From Pararhizobium qamdonense (GTDB lineage Bacteria > Pseudomonadota > Alphaproteobacteria > Rhizobiales > Rhizobiaceae), in assembly GCF_029277445.1 (NCBI RefSeq), contig NZ_CP119566.1, positions 2,172,001 to 2,236,000 of the forward strand: a stretch of DNA of 64,000 nucleotides, written 5' to 3'. A program made the translations under genes and the position numbers. The notes beneath the pieces are model-generated. The model did not search any database. It saw only the letters and a program-made list of their open reading frames with translations, and had not been told where the DNA came from. Positions 45,969 to 54,761 of this stretch are shown here, piece by piece. Numbering within the stretch: the first letter of the stretch is position 1; each line of letters begins with the position of its first letter.

Positions 45969-47663
45969 ATGCCCAGACGATCTGCCAATCGAAGCAGCCA
46001 GCCCTCCTGGCTGCTTCCTTTCGTTGTTATCACCGTGTGCCTGCTGAGCGGACTGCCGCTGGCACGGCTGCTCTATGCCGGATTGCGTTTCTCCCTTGAG
46101 GGGAAAGCCACCGGCCTGTTTTCGGAACCCTCCGCTTGGTTTGCCATCCGCAACACGCTGATGACTGCGACTGGCGGCATGGTGATTTCCGTTGTGCTCG
46201 GCGCGAGTTTTGCCTTCGTCGTGACACTCACCGATATCCGCGCAAAAGGCTTTTTCAGCTTCGCCTTCGTGCTGCCGATGATGATCCCGCCGCAGGTGAC
46301 GGCGCTGGCCTGGGTGCAGATGTCCGGGCCGGCCAGCCCGCTGTTGAAGACGCTCGGCATTGCGCCGCCGCTGGGCAGTCCACAGCCGCTCTATTCGCTG
46401 GGCGGGATCATGCTGCTCCTGGGCGTGCAGCATGCGCCACTGGTGTTTCTGGCGCTCAAGGCAGGGCTTGCAGCCTTGCCGCGCGACGGTGTCGAGGCTG
46501 CGCGTCTTTCCGGTGCCGCGCCGATGCGGGTATTTCGCGACATCATCTTTCCGCTGGCCGTGCCCGGCCTGATCGCCGGGGCGGCGATTGCCTTCGTATC
46601 GTGCGTCGGCAATTTCGGCATTCCCGCGATCCTTGGAATTCCTGCATCGATCTTCGTACTCCCGACGCTGGTCTACAGCCGCCTTTCGAGTTTTGGCGCG
46701 GGCACATTTGCCGAGATGGCGCAGCTTTCGATGGTGATCGCCGTCATTGCCGCGCTCGGTCTGGTGATCCAGCAGCGGGCCTTGCGGGGCAGGGATTACC
46801 GAATCATCGGACTGTCGGGCCAGAGTGCGGCCTTCGCGCTCGGTCCGTTGCGTTCAATCGCGGAGGCTGGGTTTTCACTGGTGCTGTTCTTCGTCCTTGC
46901 CGCACCGCTCGCCGCTCTCGTCGCCAGCTCGCTGGTCCCCGCCTATGGCGTGCCGCTCAATATCCAGACCATGTCGCTGCATGCCTATAGCGAGATCCTG
47001 TTTCGCCAGTCCGTGACGCTGACGGCGTTTGCCAATTCGCTGTTTCTGGCCGGGACCACGGCCTGCGGGCTGTTGCTGGTCACGGTGCTCACCGCCTATC
47101 TGCTTGCCCGCCGCCCCGGAAAACTGGCCGATCTTATGACCGGCCTGATCGAAATTCCCTATGCGCTTCCCGGCATCGTGCTGGCCGTGGCGTTCATCCT
47201 GATGTTTGCTGCGCCGTTGCCGCTCGTCAACGTCTCGATCTACGGCACGATCTGGATCATCCTGATTGCTTATTTCTCCAGCTTCTTTGCCGTCAGCCTC
47301 AAGCCCGTGGCCAGCGCCTTCCTGCAGCTCGATCCGTCACTCGAAGAGGCCGCCCGGCTTTCCGGCGCAGGCTTTGGCCGGCGCATGCGCGACATTCTCG
47401 TTCCGCTCATTGCCCCTGCGGCGGGCGCTTCCGTCATTCTCGTCTTTCTTATTGCCTGCAGCGAGTTGACGGTGTCGGCGCTGCTCTGGTCGGCGGGGAC
47501 GCAAACGCTCGGCGTGGCGATCTTTAATCTCGACGACAGCGGCAGTTCCGATCTGGCCTCGGCGCTCTCCGTTCTCGTCGTCATCATGGTGGTCATCCTG
47601 ATGCTCGCTCTGGAAATGCTGGCGAAACACCTTCCAAGAGGCGTACTGCCATGGCGCAACTGA
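45969..47663 (+). CDS. Fe(3+)-type ABC transporter, fused double permease
   Basis: A 564-residue permease with about twelve membrane segments, made of two fused BPD_transp_1 halves as in FbpB. Each half has an EAA-type loop: 'VEAARLSGAAPMRVFRDIIFPLAVPGL' in the first and 'EEAARLSGAGFGRRMRDILVPLIAPAAG' in the second (ranges about 175-200 and 455-485). It sits 9 bases after the binding-protein gene and overlaps the ATPase gene by 13 bases. Confidence 0.92.
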   Translation: MPRRSANRSSQPSWLLPFVVITVCLLSGLPLARLLYAGLRFSLEGKATGLFSEPSAWFAIRNTLMTATGGMVISVVLGASFAFVVTLTDIRAKGFFSFAFVLPMMIPPQVTALAWVQMSGPASPLLKTLGIAPPLGSPQPLYSLGGIMLLLGVQHAPLVFLALKAGLAALPRDGVEAARLSGAAPMRVFRDIIFPLAVPGLIAGAAIAFVSCVGNFGIPAILGIPASIFVLPTLVYSRLSSFGAGTFAEMAQLSMVIAVIAALGLVIQQRALRGRDYRIIGLSGQSAAFALGPLRSIAEAGFSLVLFFVLAAPLAALVASSLVPAYGVPLNIQTMSLHAYSEILFRQSVTLTAFANSLFLAGTTACGLLLVTVLTAYLLARRPGKLADLMTGLIEIPYALPGIVLAVAFILMFAAPLPLVNVSIYGTIWIILIAYFSSFFAVSLKPVASAFLQLDPSLEEAARLSGAGFGRRMRDILVPLIAPAAGASVILVFLIACSELTVSALLWSAGTQTLGVAIFNLDDSGSSDLASALSVLVVIMVVILMLALEMLAKHLPRGVLPWRN

Positions 47664-48673
47664 TCCTCAATCACCTCAGCAAGGATTTCGGCACCGGCCG
47701 GGCTGCGGTCTCCGATGTGTCGCTCACCGTGCGCGAAGGCGGCTTTCTGGCTCTGCTTGGCCCTTCCGGTTGCGGCAAGACGACGGTGCTGCGCATGATC
47801 GCCGGTTTCGAACAGCCGAGCGACGGGTCGATCGTGCTGGGCGAGCGGACCCTGGCCGATGCCAGCGGCGCGCTGCCGCCGGAAAAACGCAACATGGCGA
47901 TGGTGTTTCAATCCTATGCGCTGTGGCCGCATATGACCGTGGCTGAGAATGTCGGTTATCCGCTGAAAGTGCGTGGCATCACCGGCGCCGCATGGCAGGC
48001 GCGCGTCAAGGAGGCACTGTCGGTTGTGCGGCTGGAGGATTTCGCCGGGCGGCGTCCGGCCGATCTGTCCGGCGGTCAAAGACAGCGCGTGGCGCTTGCC
48101 CGCTGCCTTGTTACCGCGCCGGACGTGGTGCTGCTCGACGAACCACTGGCCAATCTCGACCGCCACCTGAAGGCTGCAATGGAAGAAACCTTTCGCGAGT
48201 TCCATGCCCGGTCCGGCGCGACGATGATCTACGTGACCCACGACCAGGGCGAGGCGATGGCGCTGGCGACCGACATTGCCATCATGTCCGAAGGGCGGTT
48301 GATACAAGTTGCCTCGCCGCAGGAGATCTATGCCCGGCCGGAAGGCCGGGTGGTCGGCGGGCTGGTCGGGCAGGGTGCCATTCTGGATCTCGCACTGCCG
48401 GAGCACGGCCCGCGTCTCCTGTCATGGCCAACGATCGAAACAGCTTTCCGCCAGACGTCGGCCCCAGGCCGCGCCGTGCTGGTGCGCCCCGAACATGTGG
48501 TAGCGGACCCGGCCGGGATTTTGCTGCAGGTGATAGCCTGCGTCTTCGAGGGCGAGCGCTTTGCCCTGTCGCTTCGCACGGCCGGCGGGCAGGGCCTCAG
48601 GGCCTATGCCACGCATCCGATGGATTGCGGCGTCCTGCAGCCATTCGTGATCCGGCAGGCATGGCTTTTGTGA
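47651..48673 (+). CDS. Fe(3+)-type ABC transporter, ATP-binding protein
   Basis: A 340-residue ATPase that powers the importer. Walker A GPSGCGKTTVLRMIAGFE (about 37-54), Q-loop 'AMVFQSYALWPHMTV', signature LSGGQRQRVALARC, Walker B VVLLDEPLANLD and switch His in YVTHDQGEAM are all intact. A C-terminal TOBE-like domain (about 260-340) follows. This is the FbpC/PotA type. Last gene of the operon. Confidence 0.94.
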   Translation: MAQLILNHLSKDFGTGRAAVSDVSLTVREGGFLALLGPSGCGKTTVLRMIAGFEQPSDGSIVLGERTLADASGALPPEKRNMAMVFQSYALWPHMTVAENVGYPLKVRGITGAAWQARVKEALSVVRLEDFAGRRPADLSGGQRQRVALARCLVTAPDVVLLDEPLANLDRHLKAAMEETFREFHARSGATMIYVTHDQGEAMALATDIAIMSEGRLIQVASPQEIYARPEGRVVGGLVGQGAILDLALPEHGPRLLSWPTIETAFRQTSAPGRAVLVRPEHVVADPAGILLQVIACVFEGERFALSLRTAGGQGLRAYATHPMDCGVLQPFVIRQAWLL

Positions 48674-48677
48674 TCAA

Positions 48678-49061
48678 TCAGTTGGCGCCGGAACATTGCC
48701 AGCGGATCACCCGGCAGCTGTCGGAATGATTGGAGCAGGCGGCAAGTGCTGCGCGTTGCGCCCGCCGGCTTCCCGGCGCCCAGTCGGAACCCCAGCCACC
48801 GTCTGCCCCGCGCGCCACCGCTCCGCAGCCATTCTTGAACCAGATCGCAACCCGGCAATCGCGGGCATTCCGGTCGCAATGCGACTGCGCCACCTCTTCG
48901 GCCTCCAAGCGCGAGGAATAGTCATACGACCAGCCGGTTGCGCCTGTTTTCGGCGAAAGCGAGATCGCGCCGAAACTGTCGGCGTGGGCCGTTGCCGCGC
49001 CAAGGCCAAGGAAGGCCAGGGCCGATATCACCGCCGTGGCCGTGCGTTTCCAGTTTGACAT
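48678..49061 (-). CDS. DUF4189 domain-containing secreted protein
   Basis: A 127-residue exported protein: signal peptide 1-25 (...GAATAHADSFGAI) then one DUF4189 domain: 'GAISLSPKTGATGWSYDYSSRLEAEEVAQSHC' (residue range about 29-60), 'DCRVAIWFKNGCGAVAR' and several Cys that may form disulfides. The family's function is unknown. The start is ATG at 49061, because AGAGGA lies six bases upstream; ATG at 49067 is too close to it. It ends 4 bases after the end of the convergent ABC ATPase gene. Confidence 0.87.
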   Translation of the reverse strand: MSNWKRTATAVISALAFLGLGAATAHADSFGAISLSPKTGATGWSYDYSSRLEAEEVAQSHCDRNARDCRVAIWFKNGCGAVARGADGGWGSDWAPGSRRAQRAALAACSNHSDSCRVIRWQCSGAN

Positions 49062-49270
49062 GTCCATTCCTCTCATGGGGCCGTGCATCCCGCCGGCCCA
49101 TCTTGCAAGTGGGAAACGGCCTGTCAGGATCAATTATTCGCTCCCTGCGGATCACCCCAAAAATGGCCCCGGTGCAGCCCATCATCCGGCCGGATTGGCA
49201 GACGGAGAAAGGCCTTCGCCTTTTGCGGTTGATTGGCTAAAGTCGCCGCGATTGCATCCGGAAACTGCTG

Positions 49271-50377
49271 ATGACCCTTCGCCTTGCCACCTTCAATATC
49301 GAGAACCTGATGAGCCGGTTCGATTTTTCCGGCTTTCGCAACAACCTCAAGCAGGATCGCGTTCTCAGGCTCTTCGACGTCAAGAACGAGGCGGAATACC
49401 AGCGGCTGGAGGAAGCCCGCACCATCGCTTATACCGATGACACGCGGCAGATGTCGGCGCTCGCCATTGCCGATTGCGACGCCGATATCCTCTGCCTGCA
49501 GGAAGCCGACAATATGGCGGCGTTGCAGGCTTTCGAATACGGCTATCTCTTCCGCATGGTCGGCAATGGCTACCGCCAGAAATATCTGATCGAGGGCAAT
49601 GACAGCCGGGGGATCGATGTCGCGGTTCTCGTGCGCGAGGAGACCCGCGACGGCCAGAAGATCGAATGCGTCGATGTCAAATCGCATGCCGGTGTCACTT
49701 ACGCCGATTTCAACCTGTTCAACGATGCCCTGGCACTCACCAATGTGCCCGGCGACCGCATTTTCAAGCGCGATTGCCTGGAGCTGGATTTTCGCATCGG
49801 CGGCCGGCCGTTCACGCTGTTTGTCGTGCATTTCAAGTCGATGGGCCCGGCGCGCGACGGGCTGGATGGACGCACGGCCACCATGCCGGTGCGCGCTGCC
49901 GAGGTGGCTGCGGTCCGCCGCATCGTCGAAAACAGGTTTGGCGCCGATCATCTGAACGGCAAGATGTTCGCGATCTGCGGCGACATGAACGATTATCAAG
50001 AGCGTGTCGATGTGCTCGGCGACCGGCGCACCGGCTATCGTTTCGAGCCGCGCCAGGAGACCGAAAGCGCGCTGGATGTGTTCAGCCATGACGGCTTTGT
50101 GGAAAACGTCATGCGCCGGCGCCCGGAACTCGACCGCTGGACGCTGTTTCACAGCCGCGGGCCGCAGGAGCGGCATCTTTGCCAGCTCGACTATATCTGG
50201 CTCTCCAGGGCGCTTGCCGAGCGCAATCCCGCGAGCGTGCCCGAGATCATCCGCGGCGGCCAGCCCTACCGGACGATCTTTCCGAAGGGGCAGGAGGTCG
50301 AACGCTATCCGAGAACCGGATGGGACCGGCCGAAAGCCTCCGATCACTGCCCGGTGGTCATTTCGCTGGACATATGA
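49271..50377 (+). CDS. endonuclease/exonuclease/phosphatase-family protein
   Basis: A 368-residue EEP-fold metal-dependent hydrolase. The fold's hallmarks are 'LRLATFNIENLMSRFDF' (metal-binding Asn), 'DADILCLQEADN' (catalytic Glu), 'LFVVHFKSMG' (His), 'FAICGDMNDYQERVD' (Asp, Asn) and 'KASDHCPVVISL' (final Asp-His). All active-site residues are present. Substrate could be nucleic acid or a phosphoester. It is followed 27 bases later by a NUDIX gene on the same strand and may share its transcript. Confidence 0.92.
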   Translation: MTLRLATFNIENLMSRFDFSGFRNNLKQDRVLRLFDVKNEAEYQRLEEARTIAYTDDTRQMSALAIADCDADILCLQEADNMAALQAFEYGYLFRMVGNGYRQKYLIEGNDSRGIDVAVLVREETRDGQKIECVDVKSHAGVTYADFNLFNDALALTNVPGDRIFKRDCLELDFRIGGRPFTLFVVHFKSMGPARDGLDGRTATMPVRAAEVAAVRRIVENRFGADHLNGKMFAICGDMNDYQERVDVLGDRRTGYRFEPRQETESALDVFSHDGFVENVMRRRPELDRWTLFHSRGPQERHLCQLDYIWLSRALAERNPASVPEIIRGGQPYRTIFPKGQEVERYPRTGWDRPKASDHCPVVISLDI

Positions 50378-50404
50378 ACCTTTCAGAGCGGATTTTGTGA
50401 ACCC

Positions 50405-51133
50405 ATGACAAGCACGTTATCCACATGGCCCGGCGACCGGCTGATCTTTCCGGTCGATCGCATCCAAGTCGAAGTGTCGGACGCGCCGCATCCCTTCTGC
50501 CTTGCGCATGAGGCGGAAATCACTGCCAACTGGGACCGGGAGGTGGCGGCCAATCCTGCCTTGTTTGACGGCCGCATGCTGTTGATGCGGGCACTGGAGC
50601 TTGGCGGCGGCGCCTTGTCTGGAACCTGCCATATCGTTCCCTTCTCGGCGTTTCTGCTCTGGCGCAAGACCCGCCCGGCCGGGGCAGCGCTGCATCTGTT
50701 CGGCCTGCCGGTGATCGTATCTTCGGACGGTGCGGTGATCGCCATTCGCATGGGCCAGCACACCGCCAATCCGGGCCGTGTCTATTGCGCTGCGGGCTCG
50801 CTCGATCCGGGTGACATCAGCGGCGGATATTGCGATATCGACGGCAACATGGCGCGCGAGGTGATGGAGGAAACGGGTCTTGCGCTATCGGACGCCAAAA
50901 GCGTCTCCGGTTTCCATGGTCTGCGCCATCAGGACGCCGTGACCCTGTTTCGTGCCTATCATTTTGAAGAGACTGCGGCCGAGTTGATCGACAGGATTCT
51001 CGCTCATATCGCTGCCGATCCGGAGCCGGAAATCGACGCCGCCCTTGCCATCCGCACCGCCGATCCCGGGCAGCATCCGTATCCGCCCTTCATGCCGCCG
51101 GTTCTGCAATGGGTTTTCGGCACCGTAAAGTGA
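50405..51133 (+). CDS. NUDIX hydrolase
   Basis: A 242-residue protein with a C-terminal-type NUDIX box: 'GSLDPGDISGGYCDIDGNMAREVMEETGL' (residues about 133-162), containing R-E-V-x-E-E-T-G-L; the start of the box is a little irregular. The domain cleaves nucleoside diphosphate-linked molecules. The rest of the protein ('PGDRLIFPVDRIQVEVSDAPHPFC') is of the kind found in rhizobial NUDIX proteins of unknown substrate. It follows the EEP gene and precedes the PhzF gene. Confidence 0.87.
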   Translation: MTSTLSTWPGDRLIFPVDRIQVEVSDAPHPFCLAHEAEITANWDREVAANPALFDGRMLLMRALELGGGALSGTCHIVPFSAFLLWRKTRPAGAALHLFGLPVIVSSDGAVIAIRMGQHTANPGRVYCAAGSLDPGDISGGYCDIDGNMAREVMEETGLALSDAKSVSGFHGLRHQDAVTLFRAYHFEETAAELIDRILAHIAADPEPEIDAALAIRTADPGQHPYPPFMPPVLQWVFGTVK

Positions 51134-51204
51134 CGCTTTTGCGCTTGCCGGGAGCGACCTGCCATGCAAGGTCTGATACCTGAAAACAGCAAAGGGAGAC
51201 CATC

Positions 51205-52122
51205 GTGGCGCGTCGCTATGCAATCTACGACGTTTTCACCGCCAACAGGCTGGAGGGAAATCCGCTCGCCGTTGTCTTTGACGGCGATGGCCTCAGCGAT
51301 GCTGCGATGCAGGCGATTGCCGGCGAGTTCAACCTGTCGGAAACGGTGTTTCTGCAGCCGCCGCAAAAAACCGGGCATGCCGCAAAACTGCGGATTTTCA
51401 CGCCTGCCTATGAACTGCCGTTTGCCGGCCACCCGACGGTGGGCGCCGCTGTTGCGTTAGCGGAAGATGGGCGCTCGTTTGACGATAAAGACTATGACCT
51501 CGTGCAGATGCTGGAGGAAAATGTCGGCCCCGTGCGCTGCGCCGTGCGCGGCCGCTCAGGCGAGGCGACCTTTGCCGAATTCGACGTGCCGCGCAAATCG
51601 GTGCGGCTCGATGCCAAATTCGACCGGCAGGCGATCGCCGATGCCTTCAGCCTGAAGGCGACGCAGATCGGCTTTGAAAACCATGTGCCCTCGTTCTGGA
51701 GCGCCGGGGTCCCTTTCGTGACGATCCCGGTTCACGATGTGAGCGCGGCCGCTGCCGTGGAGTTCGACGCAGCACAGTGGGAGCAGATCACCCCGATCGC
51801 CGAGGGCCGGCTCGCCGCCGCCTATCTCTATTGCCGCGGCGGCGTCAACCATGCCGCCCGCTTCCATACGCGGATGTTTTCTCCCGCCATGGGCATTTCA
51901 GAGGACCCGGCGACGGGCTCCGCGCTTGCCGCCTTTTCCGGCGCCATCCACAGTTTCGACCGGCTGATCGACGGCCATCATCCGTTCCTGGTGGAGCAGG
52001 GCGTGGAGATGGGGCGCCCGTCGCTGCTGCACCTTCATATCGACGTCTCCGGCGGCGAAATCAGCACGGCCCGGATCGGCGGACAGGCGGTGAAGATCGC
52101 GGCCGGTGAACTTTATCTTTGA
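51205..52122 (+). CDS. PhzF-family isomerase-like protein
   Basis: A 305-residue protein with the two-domain PhzF/diaminopimelate epimerase-like fold. The N-terminus 'YAIYDVFTANRLEGNPLAVVFDG' and catalytic Glu in 'FNLSETVFLQPP' are typical, as are 'FAGHPTVGAAVAL' and, in the second half, 'EDPATGSALAAFSGAI'. In Pseudomonas PhzF works in phenazine synthesis; here no phenazine genes are present, so another small-molecule isomerisation is likely. GGGAGA precedes the start. It is the last core-type gene before the tRNA. Confidence 0.92.
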   Translation: MARRYAIYDVFTANRLEGNPLAVVFDGDGLSDAAMQAIAGEFNLSETVFLQPPQKTGHAAKLRIFTPAYELPFAGHPTVGAAVALAEDGRSFDDKDYDLVQMLEENVGPVRCAVRGRSGEATFAEFDVPRKSVRLDAKFDRQAIADAFSLKATQIGFENHVPSFWSAGVPFVTIPVHDVSAAAAVEFDAAQWEQITPIAEGRLAAAYLYCRGGVNHAARFHTRMFSPAMGISEDPATGSALAAFSGAIHSFDRLIDGHHPFLVEQGVEMGRPSLLHLHIDVSGGEISTARIGGQAVKIAAGELYL

Positions 52123-52272
52123 AAAACAGCCTCTAAACAGCCCATACAGATTTTTTGAAGAAATCCGAAAGAAAATCACCGGAGGAACTAGACAAGCCCG
52201 GCGAACCCCATTATACGCCGCATCACACCACAGCAATGTGGTTCTAGAGGCCGCAAACGAAGCGGTTCTGGC

Positions 52273-52348
<76 letters not shown>

Positions 52349-52578
52349 TTTTCTCCTTTGAGATCAAGCAATTACGGCTAATCTTTAACTTAGATTATAT
52401 ACCACGACAGCCGCCATGTATCACAGTCATATCACGCCTTAAAAAGACGTCGTTTTTAGATTGTTTGTTTAAGCTTTTTACCTCCGCCTACGGAGGCCTG
52501 AAAACTGTGGATAATCCAGTGCTATCCGCAGCTATGGCTCGATAACAGGTCTGTGGGTGACCAGACTTACGAACGATT

Positions 52579-52968
52579 TCAAGACGGCTTGAATATCGGA
52601 CCCTCGAAATCGGACGAGCGGTAAAGATATTCGTCACGCCGTTCTGTTGTCGCCAAGTCTGATTTATACCGCAGTTCACCCTCGACGCCGATTTCACGAA
52701 TCGTCTGGAGGGTCTCGGCAACGGTCTCTCGATCAGATGTCGCGCAATAGACGCATACCAGGTCATGGCCGATTTTCTGGCGGAGCTGGATCGTTGACTT
52801 TTTGACTGCGGCCACCCTGCCGTCTACGGCCGCGTCTTCAAGCTCTTCCCAAAATTTTCCGATATCTGGCACCGGGATCGGCACCATCCACTTGCCCGAC
52901 GACGCTTCGTCCGTCTCGCGTATGAAGGTCCGGAATTCAAATTTTGAAAGTACCGGAAACCATTGCAT
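52579..52968 (-). CDS. hypothetical protein, possibly DUF1917/Bles03-like
   Basis: A 129-residue cytoplasmic protein beginning 'MQWFPVLSKFEFRTFIRETDEASSGKW' (first 27 residues as a range). The middle 'MVPIPVPDIGKFWEELEDAAVDGRVAAVKKS' and the end 'VYCATSDRETVAETLQTIREIG', 'YKSDLATTERRDEYLYRS' recall the DUF1917/putative phosphothreonine lyase-like family, in which 'K-W-M...' and '...Y-K-T-D' occur. That match is weak and from memory. GGAGGA lies six bases before the ATG. First gene of the accessory region, on the minus strand. Confidence 0.7.
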   Translation of the reverse strand: MQWFPVLSKFEFRTFIRETDEASSGKWMVPIPVPDIGKFWEELEDAAVDGRVAAVKKSTIQLRQKIGHDLVCVYCATSDRETVAETLQTIREIGVEGELRYKSDLATTERRDEYLYRSSDFEGPIFKPS

Positions 52969-53044
52969 AAAAAATCCTCCCCTGCTGCCGCGCCGCACAC
53001 GCGGGCTCGCATTACCATCGCTCTACCACCGAACATCTTGACGA

Positions 53045-53413
53045 TCAGTCCATTGGCAAAATGAAGTCTTCCGGATACGCGATCATCAACTCGCGGTATC
53101 CCAGCAACCGGCCATCACACCGCTTTACTTTCGCTTTGCTCGTATACCGAGTGATGACCCAACGATACTGACGATCATCGACAAACACGTGCCCTCTGCC
53201 GTGAATATCATCGTCAAAATTTTCAGTGTCTCTGATCGCTTGTCGCACTTTTGAAACGTTTTCATCGGACAAATCAGCTGCTGATCCACCAATGTTTACC
53301 TCGCCAAGCGCTCCGTCGAATGCCCGTCGATGAGCGTCATTGAGTGCAAGATGTAATGCAAACAAGTTTTGAATGGTGTCGTCGGACAGGTCGGGCATTG
53401 ACTCTAAGGACAT
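53045..53413 (-). CDS. hypothetical protein
   Basis: A 122-residue soluble acidic protein, not recognised. It starts 'MSLESMPDLSDDTIQNLFALHLALN' and ends 'LLGYRELMIAYPEDFILPMD'. Secondary structure looks mixed: helices in the first half, strands in 'HVFVDDRQYRWVITRYTSKAKV'. GGAG eight bases before ATG 53413 supports the start. It lies 76 bases upstream of the Bles03-like gene on the same strand and may be in its operon. Confidence 0.68.
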   Translation of the reverse strand: MSLESMPDLSDDTIQNLFALHLALNDAHRRAFDGALGEVNIGGSAADLSDENVSKVRQAIRDTENFDDDIHGRGHVFVDDRQYRWVITRYTSKAKVKRCDGRLLGYRELMIAYPEDFILPMD

Positions 53414-53496
53414 GCGGTCATCTCCATTTTGTTGGACCGCCTCATTATATAGAGGCCGGTGGAGATGAGTTTCAAGTCGAAGGAGGATGATTGTGA

Positions 53497-53574
53497 TGTG
53501 CCAGCGTACGTCAAACGATTCCTTGACCTTTCTCTTTTCAGAGACCGCTCTGCCACTGAGCTAACGCTGGCACA
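53497..53574 (-). other. tRNA-like element (degenerate tRNA or structured RNA)
   Basis: On the minus strand the ends pair perfectly over 11 bases (TGTGCCAGCGT with ACGCTGGCACA). Directly inside is a canonical tRNA D-arm, TTAGCTCAGTGGCAGAGCG. A short stem TCTCT/AGAGA follows, with only four bases in the loop instead of seven, then a GTCAA/TTGAC hairpin where the T-arm should be, but without the TTCGA loop. It therefore is not a normal tRNA: probably a decayed tRNA or a tRNA-mimic. A minus-strand ORF across it (53404-53634) is probably only a reading through this element. Confidence 0.4.
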
Positions 53575-53720
53575 CCAAAGTTGCTTGCCGTTTTCAAACC
53601 TGGACAAGCGCGCCTCTTGGGCAGGTTCGACCATTTCGAGCCCCGGTCGCTGGCTGTCCCGTCGAAGCTAATGTACCTGGCTATAATTCATCAATCGCCA
53701 TCGGCACGAAACCGCCGCCG

Positions 53721-53771
53721 AAATATGACTTTTGAGACATATCCAGCAACAAATATGACATATAAGACATA
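53721..53771. repeat. paired 21-bp direct repeats, 30-bp period
   Basis: Two copies of AAATATGAC-N5-AGACATA at 53721-53741 and 53751-53771 match at 18 of 21 positions and are exactly 30 bp apart, about three helical turns. They lie upstream of the four-gene cluster starting at 53888 and look like tandem protein-binding sites (operator or iteron-like). Confidence 0.5.
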
Positions 53772-53778
53772 AATTAAC

Positions 53779-53828
53779 GCAACCTATGATGCCTTCCCAG
53801 TAACCTATTTCAAATCATTTTAGGTTGC
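53779..53828. repeat. inverted repeat with 34-bp loop
   Basis: GCAACCTA (53779-53786) is repeated inverted as TAGGTTGC (53821-53828), with a third related piece TAACCTAT in between. It stands 60 bp before the first gene of the small-gene cluster, next to the direct repeats, and may belong to the same control region. Bases 53635-53887 contain no supported gene. Confidence 0.4.
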
Positions 53829-53887
53829 GCTAGACTCCCGAAATCGTTGACTTAAGCGGGTGAAACCAAGCCGGAGTTAGTGTTGAC

Positions 53888-54154
53888 ATGCCGGACAATC
53901 AGGGCCTTCGCGACAGGCTCAAGCTAAAATATTTACCCTTCGATCCGACGCCCGAGGCAATTGCCGAAGCTGAAGCTTTCATCGCGATGTCGGACGCCGA
54001 ACAGGCTCATGAACTAGAAATCAGTTTTAATGAGCGGGCGGAGGTTTTGATCAGCCTTGTGACCGCACAGGCTCTTTACAAGGACCCAGCCGACCGCGAT
54101 CCGGGCTCCATCACGGAGGCCAAGGTCGCCGCACATCCGGAGCGCTACAAATGA
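53888..54154 (+). CDS. hypothetical protein, first gene of a coupled cluster
   Basis: An 88-residue acidic, mainly helical protein not recognised. It begins 'MPDNQGLRDRLKLKYLPFDP' and contains 'PEAIAEAEAFIAMSDAEQAHEL'. It overlaps the next gene by 4 bases (ATGA), starting a run of four genes each joined by such an overlap. This tight build and small size suggest one functional module. The upstream region holds direct and inverted repeats. Confidence 0.7.
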   Translation: MPDNQGLRDRLKLKYLPFDPTPEAIAEAEAFIAMSDAEQAHELEISFNERAEVLISLVTAQALYKDPADRDPGSITEAKVAAHPERYK

Positions 54155-54354
54155 CATCCCTGCCTGACGCGCATCCGCTTGTTCTGTATTCACGCGGCCA
54201 GATCAGCCGCCAAGTCGCAATCGAAAAGCTGCAAATCCTTGATTATGCCACGCTGCTCGTGCTCCTCGGCGATGCCGATTTGCCGATGCCAATGCCGTCG
54301 GATGAGCAAATCCAGCGAGAGATCGAGACCTTCAGGGCGATGATGCGGACATGA
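54151..54354 (+). CDS. small protein, antitoxin-like
   Basis: A 67-residue protein: 'MTSLPDAHPLVLYSRGQISR', then 'QVAIEKLQILDYATLLVLLGDADLP' and an acidic helix 'SDEQIQREIETF'. The 'R-G-x-I-S-R-x-x-A...L-x-x-x-D-Y-x-x-L-L-x-x-L' pattern recalls small antitoxins of the UPF0175/VapB-like kind that occur next to DUF-family toxins; this is a guess from the pattern. It overlaps both neighbours by 4 bases. Confidence 0.65.
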   Translation: MTSLPDAHPLVLYSRGQISRQVAIEKLQILDYATLLVLLGDADLPMPMPSDEQIQREIETFRAMMRT

Positions 54355-54761
54355 CACGGTACGACGACGATTTCGTCGCCTGGACTCGGCAACAGGCCAC
54401 TCTGCTGCGCTCGATGCCCGATCATGGCCTCGATATCGAGCACCTAGTCGAGGAAATCGAAGGTCTCGGCCGGTCTGCCATTGCTGATCTGTCGTCGGCG
54501 ATCAGGCAGGTCTTGGAAGGTCTCGTCCGTCGGTCAATCGATCCCGACTCGATCAGTCTAGAGGATATCTATTCGGCACAGGCGGACGTGATTATTAGTG
54601 CTGATGGGGGCGTCTGGCGGCATATCGATCTCGACAGGGTGTGGCGGCTCGCGAGGCGAGCGGTGGATGTCAATGGGCCCGAGAAATGTCCGATCACTAC
54701 CGAGCATCTGATTTCTGAGGATTTCGAAATCGAGCGAGTGATGCGGCTGATCCGATCTTGA
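54351..54761 (+). CDS. DUF29 family protein
   Basis: A 136-residue protein. The N-terminal half 'YDDDFVAWTRQQATLLRSMPD' and 'DIEHLVEEIEGLGRSAIADLSS' is a clear DUF29 start (Y-x-x-D-F-x-x-W...E-E-I-E-x-L-G). The second half differs from the usual DUF29 ending, with 'SLEDIYSAQADVIISADGGVWRHID' and 'RRAVDVNGPEKCPITTEHL'. DUF29 proteins are common in plasmids, cyanobacteria and accessory regions and their role is unknown; some have been suggested as toxin-antitoxin parts. It overlaps both neighbours by 4 bases. Confidence 0.78.
   Translation: MTRYDDDFVAWTRQQATLLRSMPDHGLDIEHLVEEIEGLGRSAIADLSSAIRQVLEGLVRRSIDPDSISLEDIYSAQADVIISADGGVWRHIDLDRVWRLARRAVDVNGPEKCPITTEHLISEDFEIERVMRLIRS

Noticed and set aside
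52482..52497. CCTCCG-CCTA-CGGAGG hairpin after the tRNA
   Set aside because: No T-run on the proper side for either neighbour, so it was not called a terminator.
53404..53634. 76-residue minus-strand ORF across the tRNA-like element
   Set aside because: It runs through a structured RNA-like sequence and overlaps the start of the 53045-53413 gene; its sequence (VSSVAERSL) looks like a reading of the D-arm.
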